The notes: generated by a model from the letters alone, not told the origin. Shown: positions 16,649 through 25,086, numbered from the stretch's first letter. The stretch is 64,000 bases of DNA from Actinomycetota bacterium (GCA_030447305.1 JAUJPC010000001.1:922001-986000); one strand, 5' to 3'. Numbers and translations: made by a program.

Positions 16649-16703
16649 ACGCTATAGGGCTGTATTTGGGGGGTCAAGCTTATTGAGAGGTAATGCACCT
16701 CAA
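16649..16703 (-). promoter_or_regulatory. Candidate promoter and dyad upstream of merR
   Basis: On the minus strand TTGACC (16672-16677) and TAGCGT (16649-16654) are 17 bases apart and fit a -35 box and an actinobacterial TAnnnT -10 box. Just upstream of the -35 box is an imperfect dyad, TTGAGAGGT-AATGC-ACCTCAA on the plus strand (16683-16703). This is a plausible MerR operator. It rests on motif reading only. Confidence 0.45.
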
Positions 16704-16766
16704 GCCTAAGTTTAGAGTTGTGCCTGACTGACGACGCCCTGGCTGAGACTTTCATTTATCGGCGCG

Positions 16767-17243
16767 TCAGGCGCCGAAATCCTCGGGCGATACGTCGTCG
16801 AGGAAAGCTCGGAATTTCTCGACCTCGCTCTCCTCCTCATCATCTCTGATGGTGATGCTTGCCTCCTCCACTACGTCCTCCGCCGCAAAGATCGGGACTC
16901 CGGTCCGCACGGCCAGTGCGATGGCGTCGGATGGCCGGCTGGAGATCTCGTAGGTGCTGCCGTTGCGGCTGAGGCGAATAGACGAATAGAAGGTCCCCTC
17001 ACGCAGCTCCACGATAGAGATCATGTCGACGTTGACGCCGACCTCCTCGAGAATGCTCTTGAGCAGGTCGTGGGTCATGGGGCGCTGGGTCTGTACACCC
17101 TGGAGAGCGAAGGCGATGGCCGTAGCTTCGACGGCGCCGATCCAGATGGGAAGGTAGCGTTCACCGTCGCGCTCTTTTAGAAGCACGATCGGCTGATTGG
17201 TTGGAAGTTCGACCCGAACACCAACGAGGTTGAGCTCGATCAA
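16767..17243 (-). CDS. Bifunctional nuclease family protein (DUF151)
   Basis: A 158-residue DUF151/BFN-domain protein (Rv1829-like). Visible family blocks are NLVGVRVELPTNQPIVLLKE, YLPIWIGAVEATAIAFALQG, RPMTHDLLKSILEEVG and SRPSDAIALAVRTGVPIFA. The C-terminus is acidic (RDDEEESEVEKFRAFL). Some members have DNase/RNase activity; the role of the bacterial proteins is not settled. TTG at 17241-17243 is chosen because GGAGG ends just before it and the family N-terminus begins M-I-E-L. It belongs to the GarA/FtsR/MerR neighbourhood. Confidence 0.9.
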   Translation of the reverse strand: MIELNLVGVRVELPTNQPIVLLKERDGERYLPIWIGAVEATAIAFALQGVQTQRPMTHDLLKSILEEVGVNVDMISIVELREGTFYSSIRLSRNGSTYEISSRPSDAIALAVRTGVPIFAAEDVVEEASITIRDDEEESEVEKFRAFLDDVSPEDFGA

Positions 17244-17289
17244 AGTACCTCCCACCTTGCTTTCAGGTCAGCGTAGCATAGGCCAAAGT

Positions 17290-17874
17290 TCAAAAGGATC
17301 CGCCCTTTCGCTCGGCGAGAACTCCCCACAAGGCGTCCGGTTTCGCGGCCAGCGCCGGTACATCCCTTACCCCAACCAGGTACGGCAGATTCCGGTAGCG
17401 CCGGCGAAAATCCAGGCCGTAGCCGACCAGGTATTCTTCGGTCTCGAATCCCACGTAATCGATCGTCGGCTGAGCTATCCGGCGAACAGGCTTGTCGATC
17501 AGGGCACACACTTTGAGGGACCGGGGACCCCTCTCACGCAGCGTTCGCAGAAGGAACGACAGGGTCAGTCCTGTGTCGACGATCGTCTCCACGACGATGA
17601 CCTCGCGGTCCAGGATCGGCAGCTCCAGATCCTTGATGATGCGGACCACTCCGGTCGGCGACGACCCTCCCTCGAACTGGGAGACGATCATGAAATCGAT
17701 GTCTGCAAGTATCCCCAGCCCCCTCGACAGATCCGCCATGAAAACAAGCGAACCTTTCAGGACCGCTACGAGCACCGGGCGTTCACCCTGTAGGTCGCCG
17801 GTGATTTGCTCGGCGAGCTCCACCACCCTTTGCCGAATCTGCTCCGCCGAGTAGCGGACCTCCGCCAGGGCCAC
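17290..17874 (-). CDS. hpt: Hypoxanthine phosphoribosyltransferase
   Basis: A cytosolic purine-salvage enzyme of 194 residues that makes IMP and GMP from hypoxanthine or guanine and PRPP. The PRPP loop VIVVETIVDTGLTLSFLL, the PPi-binding VAVLKGSLVFMADL and the base-binding VGFETEEYLVGYGLDF are present. The PRPP loop usually reads V(E/D)DI(I/V)DTG, and here the acidic pair is ET, a mild deviation. Start is GTG. It lies between the dacF-like and bfn genes on the same strand. Confidence 0.9.
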   Translation of the reverse strand: MALAEVRYSAEQIRQRVVELAEQITGDLQGERPVLVAVLKGSLVFMADLSRGLGILADIDFMIVSQFEGGSSPTGVVRIIKDLELPILDREVIVVETIVDTGLTLSFLLRTLRERGPRSLKVCALIDKPVRRIAQPTIDYVGFETEEYLVGYGLDFRRRYRNLPYLVGVRDVPALAAKPDALWGVLAERKGGSF

Positions 17875-17902
17875 CGCTAGGACCCAAACCGCCCGGCGAT
17901 GG

Positions 17903-19078
17903 TCACTTCAGTGCAGCGAGCAGCGGCGCAAAGAGTGAGATTACAGCGGCGAGAGGGCTCCAGCGTCTCTCCGGACGGCCGCATGGCTGATCGGAACGGT
18001 GACATCTTTGCTCCAGTGGCACCACCAGGCCTCCGGGAACGTCGACCACCAGGTCGCTTTGGGTGGGGCGGTAGCGCATCCTGGGCGCCGGCGAGGATGC
18101 TCCGAGCAGCACAGTGACCTCCTTTCGGGCCGTCAGCCGGACGCTGGTTCCGTCACCGTAGGTTAACTGTCCCCACGGTTTGTTCTTGCCGGCAATCAAA
18201 AAGCGCCGGAAACCGGCGAAACCGAAGTTCAGCAGCGACGCCGACTCGGCAAACGGGTCGGGGCTCCCAAGAATCACCGAGATACGCTCTTCGGAGCCCC
18301 GGCTCGCCGACGCCACCAGGGTGCGGCCCGCGTTCCGGGTGTTTCCGGTCTTCACGCCGTTGGCGCCCTGGAGCCGGCCGAGAAGCTCGTTGCGGTTAAC
18401 CAGGTCCCGGGCCGGTCCCCCCGCACGCGGAATCTGAATGCGAGGGGTGGCCACGATCTTGCGGAAGGTGCGGTTGGCCATCGCTGCCCGCGTGATCTGG
18501 GCCAGGTCGTAGGCGGTGGAGTATGCAGCCGGATCGTCCAGTCCGTCGGCGTTGGTGAAGTGGCTGTCGGTGGCCCCCGCCTTGCGGGCCCGCTCGTTCA
18601 TCATCCGGGCGAAGCCGTCGACACTCCCGCCGACATGCTCGGCCAGCGCCACCGCGGCATCGCTGCCCGAGGGCACAAGCAGCCCGTACAGCAGGTGCTC
18701 CACCGTCAGCTTCTCGCCCTCGGTAAGCTCCAGCTCGGTAACGAGAGCGTCCGCTGCCCCGATCGCCTCTGCGCGTGCCGATGCCGTGACCACATCGGTG
18801 AGCTTGGCCTCCTCCAGGACCACCAGAGCGGTAAGGATCTTGGTGGTGCTGGCGATGGCCCGGCGGGCCCGGGAGTTCCGCTCCCAAAGGACCGATCCGT
18901 CGGAGGCATCGAGCAAGATGCCGGCGGCAGCCCCGATGGCTGGAGGAGTACTGGAAGTCGAGACGACGGCAGGGGCCGAGACGGGCGTCTGAGATACCAG
19001 CGGCGACTGAGCCGCCGCTGCTGTCGAAGGACTGAAGTACAGGCCGGCGAAAGCCAGCCAGGCGACGAGACCCTTCAA
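17903..19078 (-). CDS. D-alanyl-D-alanine carboxypeptidase (peptidase S11, DacF-like)
   Basis: A secreted penicillin-binding carboxypeptidase of 391 residues that trims peptidoglycan stem peptides. It has a signal peptide (GLVAWLAFAGLYFSPSTAAAA), a low-complexity linker and the S11 domain. The nucleophile motif is SxxK (S77-T-T-K80 in RRAIASTTK) and the KTG box is in GVKTGNT. The second motif is PSGSD where SGN is usual, so the Asn is Ser. The C-terminus ends in a hydrophobic stretch (SPLAAVISLFAPLLAAL) that may anchor it. Start is TTG at 19076-19078, without a strong ribosome site. Confidence 0.88.
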   Translation of the reverse strand: MKGLVAWLAFAGLYFSPSTAAAAQSPLVSQTPVSAPAVVSTSSTPPAIGAAAGILLDASDGSVLWERNSRARRAIASTTKILTALVVLEEAKLTDVVTASARAEAIGAADALVTELELTEGEKLTVEHLLYGLLVPSGSDAAVALAEHVGGSVDGFARMMNERARKAGATDSHFTNADGLDDPAAYSTAYDLAQITRAAMANRTFRKIVATPRIQIPRAGGPARDLVNRNELLGRLQGANGVKTGNTRNAGRTLVASASRGSEERISVILGSPDPFAESASLLNFGFAGFRRFLIAGKNKPWGQLTYGDGTSVRLTARKEVTVLLGASSPAPRMRYRPTQSDLVVDVPGGLVVPLEQRCHRSDQPCGRPERRWSPLAAVISLFAPLLAALK

Positions 19079-19111
19079 CTCAGTGGATTGCAGTGCGCAC
19101 TGGGCAGTGCA

Positions 19112-19846
19112 TTAACTCTCGAGGAATTCCCTAAGCCTTGACCTGAGCATTACTTGCTTCAACTTTCGGGAGAGCTTCGCCAGGTCATTCAGGGATTGGT
19201 TGACCCCTTTGCGGCTCTCTCCCCCGGCACGGGACAGGGGGATCACCACCTGCTCGAAAAGGCCTGCTTCCTTCTCCGCGAAGTTCTTGTACATCCGCAG
19301 ATGACGGGCATAGATACCGAACTTCGCAAAATCTCTTGCTATCTTGGCCACCATGAGGTCGTCCTCATCAAAAAAGGAGCCTCCTGCCGGCAGTGGGTGC
19401 GAGTGGATGAGACCGTAGTCCTCCAGCTCGGAAACCTCCTCCTCCGACATCCCTGTTGCGTTGACGAAGTCGCCCAGGCTCAGGCTGAGGCCGCCTTCGA
19501 GGCTTTCCAGCTCATTTTCGTCCTTGGCCGCACGGAGGGGCGGGGGCTGCGGTGCCTCCGGAGCCTCGTTCTCGGGCGTCTCGGAGGGGTCGAAGTGCTC
19601 CAGGCGCTTGCGGATGACCTTCAGGGGGACGAAGTGGTCCCGTTGCAGCCGAAGGATGTACCGGAGCTTGTCCAGGTCCTCCTGGTAGAACCGCCGGTAC
19701 CCGGACGGCGTACGCTCCGGCTCAATGAGCCCCTCCGCCTCCAAGAATCTGACCTTGGAGAGGGTAACGTCCGGGAACTCCTCGGCGAGGGTCTTGATGA
19801 CATCGCCGATGGTCATGTAGTTGCGGTAGCTGCGTTCGGCTTTCAC
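19112..19846 (-). CDS. ftsR: MerR-family regulator, FtsR-like (Rv1828 homologue)
   Basis: A 244-residue regulator. The N-terminal MerR domain (MTIGDVIKTLAEEFPDVTLS, then RFLEAEGLIEPERTPSGYRR) is followed by a linker rich in Pro and Glu and a second winged-helix-like domain (LSLGDFVNATGMSEEEVSEL, FFDEDDLMVAKIARDFAKFG). This two-domain layout and its place next to the FHA gene identify it as the FtsR/Rv1828 type; in corynebacteria FtsR activates ftsZ. The start overlaps the garA-like stop (ATGA), so both proteins should be made together. Confidence 0.88.
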   Translation of the reverse strand: MKAERSYRNYMTIGDVIKTLAEEFPDVTLSKVRFLEAEGLIEPERTPSGYRRFYQEDLDKLRYILRLQRDHFVPLKVIRKRLEHFDPSETPENEAPEAPQPPPLRAAKDENELESLEGGLSLSLGDFVNATGMSEEEVSELEDYGLIHSHPLPAGGSFFDEDDLMVAKIARDFAKFGIYARHLRMYKNFAEKEAGLFEQVVIPLSRAGGESRKGVNQSLNDLAKLSRKLKQVMLRSRLREFLES

Positions 19847-20319
19847 CTAGTCGCAGACCCTTCGGTGAAGATGACCAGCTTGAACTTTCCGATCTGAATC
19901 TCGTCTCCGTTCTTCAGAGGAGACTGGTCGACGCGGTTGCGGTTGACGAAGGTGCCGTTGAGGCTGTCGGAGTCGACGATGGTGAAGCTGCTGCCTTCCC
20001 GGCGGATCTCGGCGTGGCGGCGGGAGACGGTCACGTCGTCGAGGAAGATGTCGCTCCCAGAGTCTCGACCGCAGGTGACCACATCCTTTTCGAGAAAGAA
20101 GTTGGTGCCCGCCTCCGGACCCTTCTTGACCACCAGGACCGCCTTGCCCTCCTCGATCTCGTCGACCGGAATGCTGACCTCCTCCGTCTCGGAGGTGGGC
20201 ATGTCCGGCATGAACGAGATGGTGGTCTCGGCGGCGTCGGCAGGCTGCAGGGTGCTGCCACAAGCCCCACAGAAGTTGGCTCCGGTGGGGTTGCGAGTTC
20301 CACAGTTGTGACAGTACAT
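19843..20319 (-). CDS. garA: FHA-domain signalling protein, GarA-like with N-terminal zinc ribbon
   Basis: A 158-residue protein. Residues 3-20 form a zinc ribbon (CHNC...CGAC). The motif AETTISFMP follows at about residues 29-38 and resembles the ETT phosphosite of mycobacterial GarA, which PknB and PknG use. The FHA domain fills residues about 65-150: VTCGRDSGSDIFLDDVTVSR, RRHAEIRREG and LNGTFVNRNRV. GarA binds and controls 2-oxoglutarate enzymes when unphosphorylated. Mycobacterial GarA lacks the zinc ribbon. GGAGGAGG lies upstream of the ATG. It is flanked by the ftsR-like and lipoyltransferase genes. Confidence 0.88.
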   Translation of the reverse strand: MYCHNCGTRNPTGANFCGACGSTLQPADAAETTISFMPDMPTSETEEVSIPVDEIEEGKAVLVVKKGPEAGTNFFLEKDVVTCGRDSGSDIFLDDVTVSRRHAEIRREGSSFTIVDSDSLNGTFVNRNRVDQSPLKNGDEIQIGKFKLVIFTEGSATR

Positions 20320-20389
20320 ATCAGGATCCTCCTCCGCCAGTAATCTAAAGGGTAACTAGAGGGTTAGGCAAACGAAGCTCGATTCACGC

Positions 20390-21136
20390 CTATTCGACAC
20401 ACTCCAGGTTAGTCAAAAGCTCCTCCAAAGCAACCTCGCGAGCGCTACCCCACGACCTTTCGAACCCAAGAACCAGGCAGGCTGAAAGCTCTGCGTCCGA
20501 TGTACCCGGGCGCAGATGTTCTATGCAGGTGGACGTGTTCGGGCCGCTATGCCGCAGGATACGTCTGGTGAGGGCGCGATCGTCGGCAAGCGGAATGGAG
20601 CCGTGCTGAAGGAGCCAACCCCTCCGCCTAAGCTGGGCACTTCCGCAGATCTTCGCACTGCCCACCCGCAGATCGGCCCCCACGGTCGTCCCAAAGCAGG
20701 CCGAGCGGGCGCCAAGCGGCACCGTGACCGGTGTGCCGGCGGTGGATTGGCTCCCCATCCCCACCCGAGCGTCGATGCCCAGAAGAGCCAGCCCCCAGAT
20801 CAGCCCCCTGGCAACCTCGCTGTACGCCTCGAGGACTCCCCTCGTTCCATGCCGAGCCACCACCGAGTACGTCAGGTCCCTGCCGTGAAGGACGGCCGAG
20901 CCCCCGGTGCACCGCCTTACGACAGGCACGCCCAGACGCGCGCAGCGAGCGGCAAGCTCCTCACTCACCCGCTGGTGGGTCCCAACCGAGAGTGCCGGGC
21001 CATCCCACCGGTAGATCCTCACGACCGAACGGAGGCTCTCTTTCCGGATCGCGTTCTCGAACAGAGCCATGTCGATCCTCATGTTCTCCGCTGCGGGACC
21101 GGCGCCGGTGCGGACGAGGTCGAAGCCGGAGGGGAT
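20390..21136 (-). CDS. Lipoate-protein ligase A/octanoyltransferase family protein; probable ATC start
   Basis: A protein of about 248 residues of the BPL/LplA/LipM family, which attaches octanoyl or lipoyl groups to carrier proteins. Blocks seen are ENMRIDMALFENAIR, RIYRWDGPALSVGTHQ, VVRRCTGGSAVLHGRDLTYS, RSACFGTT (a LipM-like Cys) and GSAKICGSAQLRRRGWLLQH with the invariant Lys. Homology (GFDLVRTGAGPAAENM) begins before the first internal ATG at 21080-21082, and no ATG, GTG or TTG lies between the gcvH stop and that point. I set the start at ATC 21134-21136, which shares a base with the gcvH TAA (TAATC). GcvH directly upstream is the likely substrate. Confidence 0.82.
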   Translation of the reverse strand: MPSGFDLVRTGAGPAAENMRIDMALFENAIRKESLRSVVRIYRWDGPALSVGTHQRVSEELAARCARLGVPVVRRCTGGSAVLHGRDLTYSVVARHGTRGVLEAYSEVARGLIWGLALLGIDARVGMGSQSTAGTPVTVPLGARSACFGTTVGADLRVGSAKICGSAQLRRRGWLLQHGSIPLADDRALTRRILRHSGPNTSTCIEHLRPGTSDAELSACLVLGFERSWGSAREVALEELLTNLECVE

Positions 21137-21546
21137 TACCCTTCTTCCCCTTCGCCGGCTTGCTCTTCGAGGAACTGCGAGTACTCTTCCGGCGTCATCA
21201 GGCCGTCGAACTCTGCGGGATCGGACGGGTCCAAAACCAGCAGCCAACCCTCTCCGTACGGGTCCTGGTTGAGCGCGGCGGGGTTGTCCTTGCACTCGAC
21301 GTTGATCTCCACCACCGTGCCGGTAACCGGTGCGTACAGGTCCGACACCGATTTAGTTGATTCCACCTCACCCAGCGGCTCACCGCCCTCCACGGCAGAG
21401 TCAACCTCCGGAAGATCGAGGAAAACCACGTCGCCCAGCTGCTCCTGGGCGAAGTCGGTCACCCCAATGGTCAGCCTTCCGTCGTCCTCCAGCCGGGCCC
21501 ACTCGTGCTCGCGGGTGTATCGCAGGTCTTGCGGGACAGTGGACAT
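21136..21546 (-). CDS. gcvH: Glycine cleavage system H protein
   Basis: The 136-residue lipoyl carrier of glycine cleavage. The lipoylated Lys is K65 in GEVESTKSVSDLYAP. YTREHEWARLEDDGRLTIGV at the N-terminus and PYGEGWLLVLDPSDPAEF are standard H-protein segments. GGAGG five bases before the ATG marks the start. It is separated from gcvT-gcvPA-gcvPB by about 5.5 kb but read in the same direction, and its stop overlaps the predicted start of the lipoyl/octanoyltransferase. Confidence 0.97.
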   Translation of the reverse strand: MSTVPQDLRYTREHEWARLEDDGRLTIGVTDFAQEQLGDVVFLDLPEVDSAVEGGEPLGEVESTKSVSDLYAPVTGTVVEINVECKDNPAALNQDPYGEGWLLVLDPSDPAEFDGLMTPEEYSQFLEEQAGEGEEG

Positions 21547-21558
21547 TGGATCCTCCTT

Positions 21559-23406
21559 TTACCGAGCCCCGGGACCGATCGGCGGTGCGGACGATGTCGG
21601 ATTTGATGTTGGCTGTGATGCGTTTCCCGCAGGTACCTCGGGTGCTGAAACCGGAGCCGGCGCCGGAGCGGTGGCAGGGCCCGTCCCCCTCTTTATGATC
21701 CGCTTCCACGGACGGTACTTGGAGACGAAGTTATCAGAGTGAAGCACCTTTCCGCCTGCCATGACCTTTCGCGTGACGGTGACGTCGAATCCCGGAATGC
21801 CCTCCTCGGCAACTCGTTCGGTTCCCCTGGGCAGCGACGGGTCGTCCACGTACTTCACAACGGGGGCCCGGGGGTTGGTCTGCGGCGACGTGGTCTCCGT
21901 GACGGTGCGGCCGAGAGGCGACGAGTAGATGCTTACGGTCAGCTCGCGGGCGGACACGTTTGCCCTCAGAAGCAGGCCGTACCCCGTGTCGTTTTTGAAC
22001 CTGAGGTCCTGGGAACCGTAGTTGACCATCGCATCCTTGCCCGTGGGGTACTTGGAAACGAACAGGCTGTGGTTACTCCGCTCGACCACGTCGAGCCCGG
22101 CCGAGAAGACTGCGTTGAACAGCGTGGTGGCCACCTGACAGACCCCGCCGCCGATTCCGGGCACCACCTCGCCGTCGACCAGCACGCCGGCCTCCTGGTA
22201 ACCATTTGCCACCGTGCGGTCCCCCGTGGCTCCGTTCAGCGAGAAGACCTCTCCCGGTTTCAGCAACTTGCCGTTGATGGCCAACGCCATGCGGTCGATG
22301 TTGCCCACCCGGGGGGCGTTACGGGCGTCGAAGGCCGTCGTGTAGGAAGAGATCCGTTGCTTGATCCCGAGCTTGGTCGCGGCCTCGGTGGTCAACGCCG
22401 GAGGCTGCACCACCGCAGGAAGCTGGATGGCTCTGCGTTCTCCCGAGCTCAGGGCCACCAGCGCTCCGGCCGCCGGAACCGTGTCTATCGTCGACCCGTT
22501 CTGGCTTGGATGAAGCACGATCTTGTCCCCCGCAATCGAGAAGGTAGCATCCTTGGCGGGACGGTTCACGAACGGGGCGGCCGCCACGAGCTTGTCTTTC
22601 AGCACCTTTGGGTCCGCCTCCAGGACAAGCGTGCTGCCTTTCGACTCATCGGGTTCCTCCACCACCTTGACCTTAAGGGTCGGTGCAATCCTCTCGGCGG
22701 CAACCTGGAACGTCCTGCCCTCATGGACGAAGTCGACCGGAGCGTTGAGGATGCTCTGCGCCTGCTGCCTTACCCGCTCGAGCTCCTGGCTGGTGATCTG
22801 CGGGGCAGTTATTCTGACCGGCAGATCCACCCGGTCGGCGACGGTGGGTCGTAGGGCGGCCTGAAGCACGATCTTGCGAGCGGGCTTTGCCAAGAGCGTG
22901 TAACCCTTGGTCGGTGGCTTCACGTTGACCTTTGACCCTGCCACGGAGAAGTCGCCGTTTGAGGCCTCGGTTTTGACCAGTGCCTCCAGCTCCTTCAGCG
23001 CCCGGGCAAAGCGCTCCTCGTCAATCCGCAGGACCCAGCCCAGGTTCTGCTCGCCTGAGCCCAGGCTGCGCATCATCCAGACGAACGAGTTGCTGCGCCC
23101 GGCCATCAGAGCCCGGCGAGCGCTGGCACGCAGATCCACTGAGATTCCAAGAGCTTCCGGAGAGCGGGTCCATTCACGGTCGCCGGCAACCAGAGTCAAC
23201 GGACGCCGATCAAGGGCCCTGGCGGCGGGAGCCAGGCGGCTCATGAGCTCGCCGGCCTCCAGACCATCCACGGGGACTCCACCAACCAACGTGCCGCCGA
23301 CAACCTCTCCCGCGTTGGCTACGGCGGAACCGGCAACCCACGCGCCGAGAACCATGAGAGTCACCACTCCGGCGGCAGCAGCTCTGCGCCGGCTCGTTAG
23401 GGTCAT
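21559..23406 (-). CDS. VanW-family protein with peptidoglycan-binding-like repeats and G5-like C-terminus
   Basis: A 615-residue exported protein. It has an N-terminal signal or anchor segment (AAAAGVVTLMVLGAWVAGSA). Two putative peptidoglycan-binding domains follow (about residues 35-170 and 185-330; e.g. VGGVPVDGLEAGELMSRLAP). The VanW domain is at about residues 350-500 (KLLKPGEVFSLNGATGDRTV, GGGVCQVATTLFNAVFSAGL). A beta-rich region (GFDVTVTRKVMAGGKVLHSD) resembles a G5 domain, and the tail is rich in Pro, Ala and Ser. The family acts at the cell wall; its biochemical role is unclear. The start overlaps the pgsA stop (ATGA). Confidence 0.88.
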   Translation of the reverse strand: MTLTSRRRAAAAGVVTLMVLGAWVAGSAVANAGEVVGGTLVGGVPVDGLEAGELMSRLAPAARALDRRPLTLVAGDREWTRSPEALGISVDLRASARRALMAGRSNSFVWMMRSLGSGEQNLGWVLRIDEERFARALKELEALVKTEASNGDFSVAGSKVNVKPPTKGYTLLAKPARKIVLQAALRPTVADRVDLPVRITAPQITSQELERVRQQAQSILNAPVDFVHEGRTFQVAAERIAPTLKVKVVEEPDESKGSTLVLEADPKVLKDKLVAAAPFVNRPAKDATFSIAGDKIVLHPSQNGSTIDTVPAAGALVALSSGERRAIQLPAVVQPPALTTEAATKLGIKQRISSYTTAFDARNAPRVGNIDRMALAINGKLLKPGEVFSLNGATGDRTVANGYQEAGVLVDGEVVPGIGGGVCQVATTLFNAVFSAGLDVVERSNHSLFVSKYPTGKDAMVNYGSQDLRFKNDTGYGLLLRANVSARELTVSIYSSPLGRTVTETTSPQTNPRAPVVKYVDDPSLPRGTERVAEEGIPGFDVTVTRKVMAGGKVLHSDNFVSKYRPWKRIIKRGTGPATAPAPAPVSAPEVPAGNASQPTSNPTSSAPPIGPGAR

Positions 23407-23990
23407 GCGCGCGGCTCGGCTCTCATCACCCTACGGATCTCCTTGATGTAGAGAAGCCCGGCCGTCCAGTAGAGGACCGCCCCCACGATCAGCAAAGCGT
23501 TTGAAGCGGGTCCCGCAAAGTTCCGCACAGACTGCAGCACACTTGCGGCCGCAAATGCCATCCCCGCAAAGATAAATGCAGTGGCCCACTTACCCGTCCT
23601 GTTAACCGACAACCTCGGGAAACCTTTTGCTTCGAGGATCGGAAACACTATCGACACGATCAGATCCCGAAGCAGCAGGGCTGCCGCCACAGGAAGGGCG
23701 ACCACGTCCCGAAACACCAGCGCCAGCAGGACCACGACGATAGCCATCCGGTCGGCGACCGGGTCGAGGAGCTTTCCCAGCTTGCTGATCTGACCGGTTC
23801 TCCGCGCCACGTATCCGTCCACCCAGTCGGTACACCCGATGACAACGAGGAGCGACAGCGCGAAGCCGTCCTTGTCGCCGGTGAGAAAGGCCCAACCAAA
23901 GACGGGGATGAGGAGCATCCGAGCGGCTGAGATCAGATTGGGGACGGTCAGAACCCGGTTGAGGACGACCTCTTCTTGCGCTGAGCTCAC
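23403..23990 (-). CDS. pgsA: CDP-alcohol phosphatidyltransferase (phosphatidylglycerophosphate synthase-like)
   Basis: A 195-residue membrane enzyme that transfers a phosphatidyl group from CDP-diacylglycerol to an alcohol, probably glycerol 3-phosphate. The signature DGx2ARx8Gx3Dx3D is complete (DGYVARRTGQISKLGKLLD, then PVADR). About five hydrophobic helices are seen. The N-terminus (LTVPNLISAARMLLIPVFG) is typical of PgsA. The GTG start has GGAGG six bases upstream. The exact alcohol (glycerol phosphate, inositol phosphate or other) is inferred from overall similarity. Confidence 0.87.
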   Translation of the reverse strand: MSSAQEEVVLNRVLTVPNLISAARMLLIPVFGWAFLTGDKDGFALSLLVVIGCTDWVDGYVARRTGQISKLGKLLDPVADRMAIVVVLLALVFRDVVALPVAAALLLRDLIVSIVFPILEAKGFPRLSVNRTGKWATAFIFAGMAFAAASVLQSVRNFAGPASNALLIVGAVLYWTAGLLYIKEIRRVMRAEPRA

Positions 23991-24074
23991 GGGTGGCCTC
24001 CATCGCCTTCAAAATGTGCCCGGACCCTCACGGGCACGGAGGCAATTCTAGTGCCCGGCCGAGGGCGACGGGTG

Positions 24075-24692
24075 TCAGAAGGTCGATTGGATGTGGTGGA
24101 GGAAGATCTCCGCCAGGGCGATGTGGCCCAAGGTCGACGGGTGGAAGCCGTCTGCACTGATTAGCATGGCCATGTCCTCGTCCATGCCTTCCGAGGCGCC
24201 CTTCAGGTCCACCAGGAGCGCACCGTTGTCCAGCACAACCTCCGCGATGGTGGAGTTCCACTCCGAGCTCAGCGCAGCAAGACGGCCGGGGTTTGCCGAC
24301 TGGGCCAGCTCGGGAATGCCTCCCAGGTCCGGAAGGTTTCCCACGAACACGTGGGCCCCCGTGGCCGTCATGCGCCGGACGATCTCATCCAGATGCTTGC
24401 GGTAGGCATCCAGCGGCACCTCGTTGCGGTAGTCGTTGACCGCAAGCCAGATGGTGACCAGATGCGGGGTGGTCGCCTCGGCCAGGGGAAGCTGCTCCCG
24501 GACCGCTTCCTCGGCAGTGCTCCCGGGTACGCCGGTCCGGTGCAAAACGGTGCCCTTGGGCAGCTTTTCGTAAAGGACCACCGGCCAGGCCTCGGTGTCC
24601 GGGTTGTCCGCTCCCTCACCCACGACATCCGAGGCCCCGATGGCAACATAAACCAGGGCGCCGTTGGCGCCCAGAGTTTCCGGTTGGTTCAA
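24075..24692 (-). CDS. SGNH/GDSL-family hydrolase
   Basis: A 205-residue esterase/lipase-like protein. Block I is VAIGASDVVGEGA (the nucleophile Ser lies in GAS rather than GDS), block III contains WLAVNDYRNEVPL, and block V is DGFHPSTLGHIALAE with the catalytic Asp and His. No signal peptide is evident with this start. TTG at 24690-24692 is used because it lies just ahead of the first conserved strand and 28 bases after the preceding gene. The substrate is unknown. Confidence 0.8.
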   Translation of the reverse strand: MNQPETLGANGALVYVAIGASDVVGEGADNPDTEAWPVVLYEKLPKGTVLHRTGVPGSTAEEAVREQLPLAEATTPHLVTIWLAVNDYRNEVPLDAYRKHLDEIVRRMTATGAHVFVGNLPDLGGIPELAQSANPGRLAALSSEWNSTIAEVVLDNGALLVDLKGASEGMDEDMAMLISADGFHPSTLGHIALAEIFLHHIQSTF

Positions 24693-24720
24693 CTGCTGAA
24701 TGGGGCTCGAACCAAGACTT

Positions 24721-24954
24721 CTAGTTGTCTTCGATCCGTTCGCCGATGGACTTCGGCTCCTCCTCCATGCTGGCCTCGAAGTTCGCCATGATCGACGGGT
24801 CGCGTGTCTCGGGGCGGTCCGCGTAGGAATCGAGAATATGCTTTGCGGCCTTTTCACGGTCGGGGCTGGGCCCAAGCTTCTTGGTGCCCTCCACGTTCAT
24901 GTAGGTCTCCGCAAGCGGCTTCGTGCCCTTTTTCTCTGCTTCTTCCTCAGCCAT
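24721..24954 (-). CDS. Small charged hypothetical protein
   Basis: A 77-residue hydrophilic protein rich in Glu and Lys (MAEEEAEKKGTKPLAETYM; ASMEEEPKSIGERIEDN at the end). I do not recognise it. GAGGAGGG six bases or so before the ATG gives good support for translation. It precedes the SGNH hydrolase by 28 bases and may share its transcript. Confidence 0.65.
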   Translation of the reverse strand: MAEEEAEKKGTKPLAETYMNVEGTKKLGPSPDREKAAKHILDSYADRPETRDPSIMANFEASMEEEPKSIGERIEDN

Positions 24955-25086
24955 GGTGCCCTCCTCGAACTCGGATTCTGCGATGACAACCGTATTCTCG
25001 CATCGTCGCTCTCTTTGTTTTGGCTAACGAGGACAGAACTAAACCTGCCGGCCCCAGTCCAGGCACATAGTCCCGAGCCGAACAAG

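Noticed and set aside
16612..16766. Riboswitch controlling the glycine cleavage genes
   Set aside because: The only leader space is short and lies before merR. It contains a dyad and promoter boxes but no glycine-aptamer pattern.
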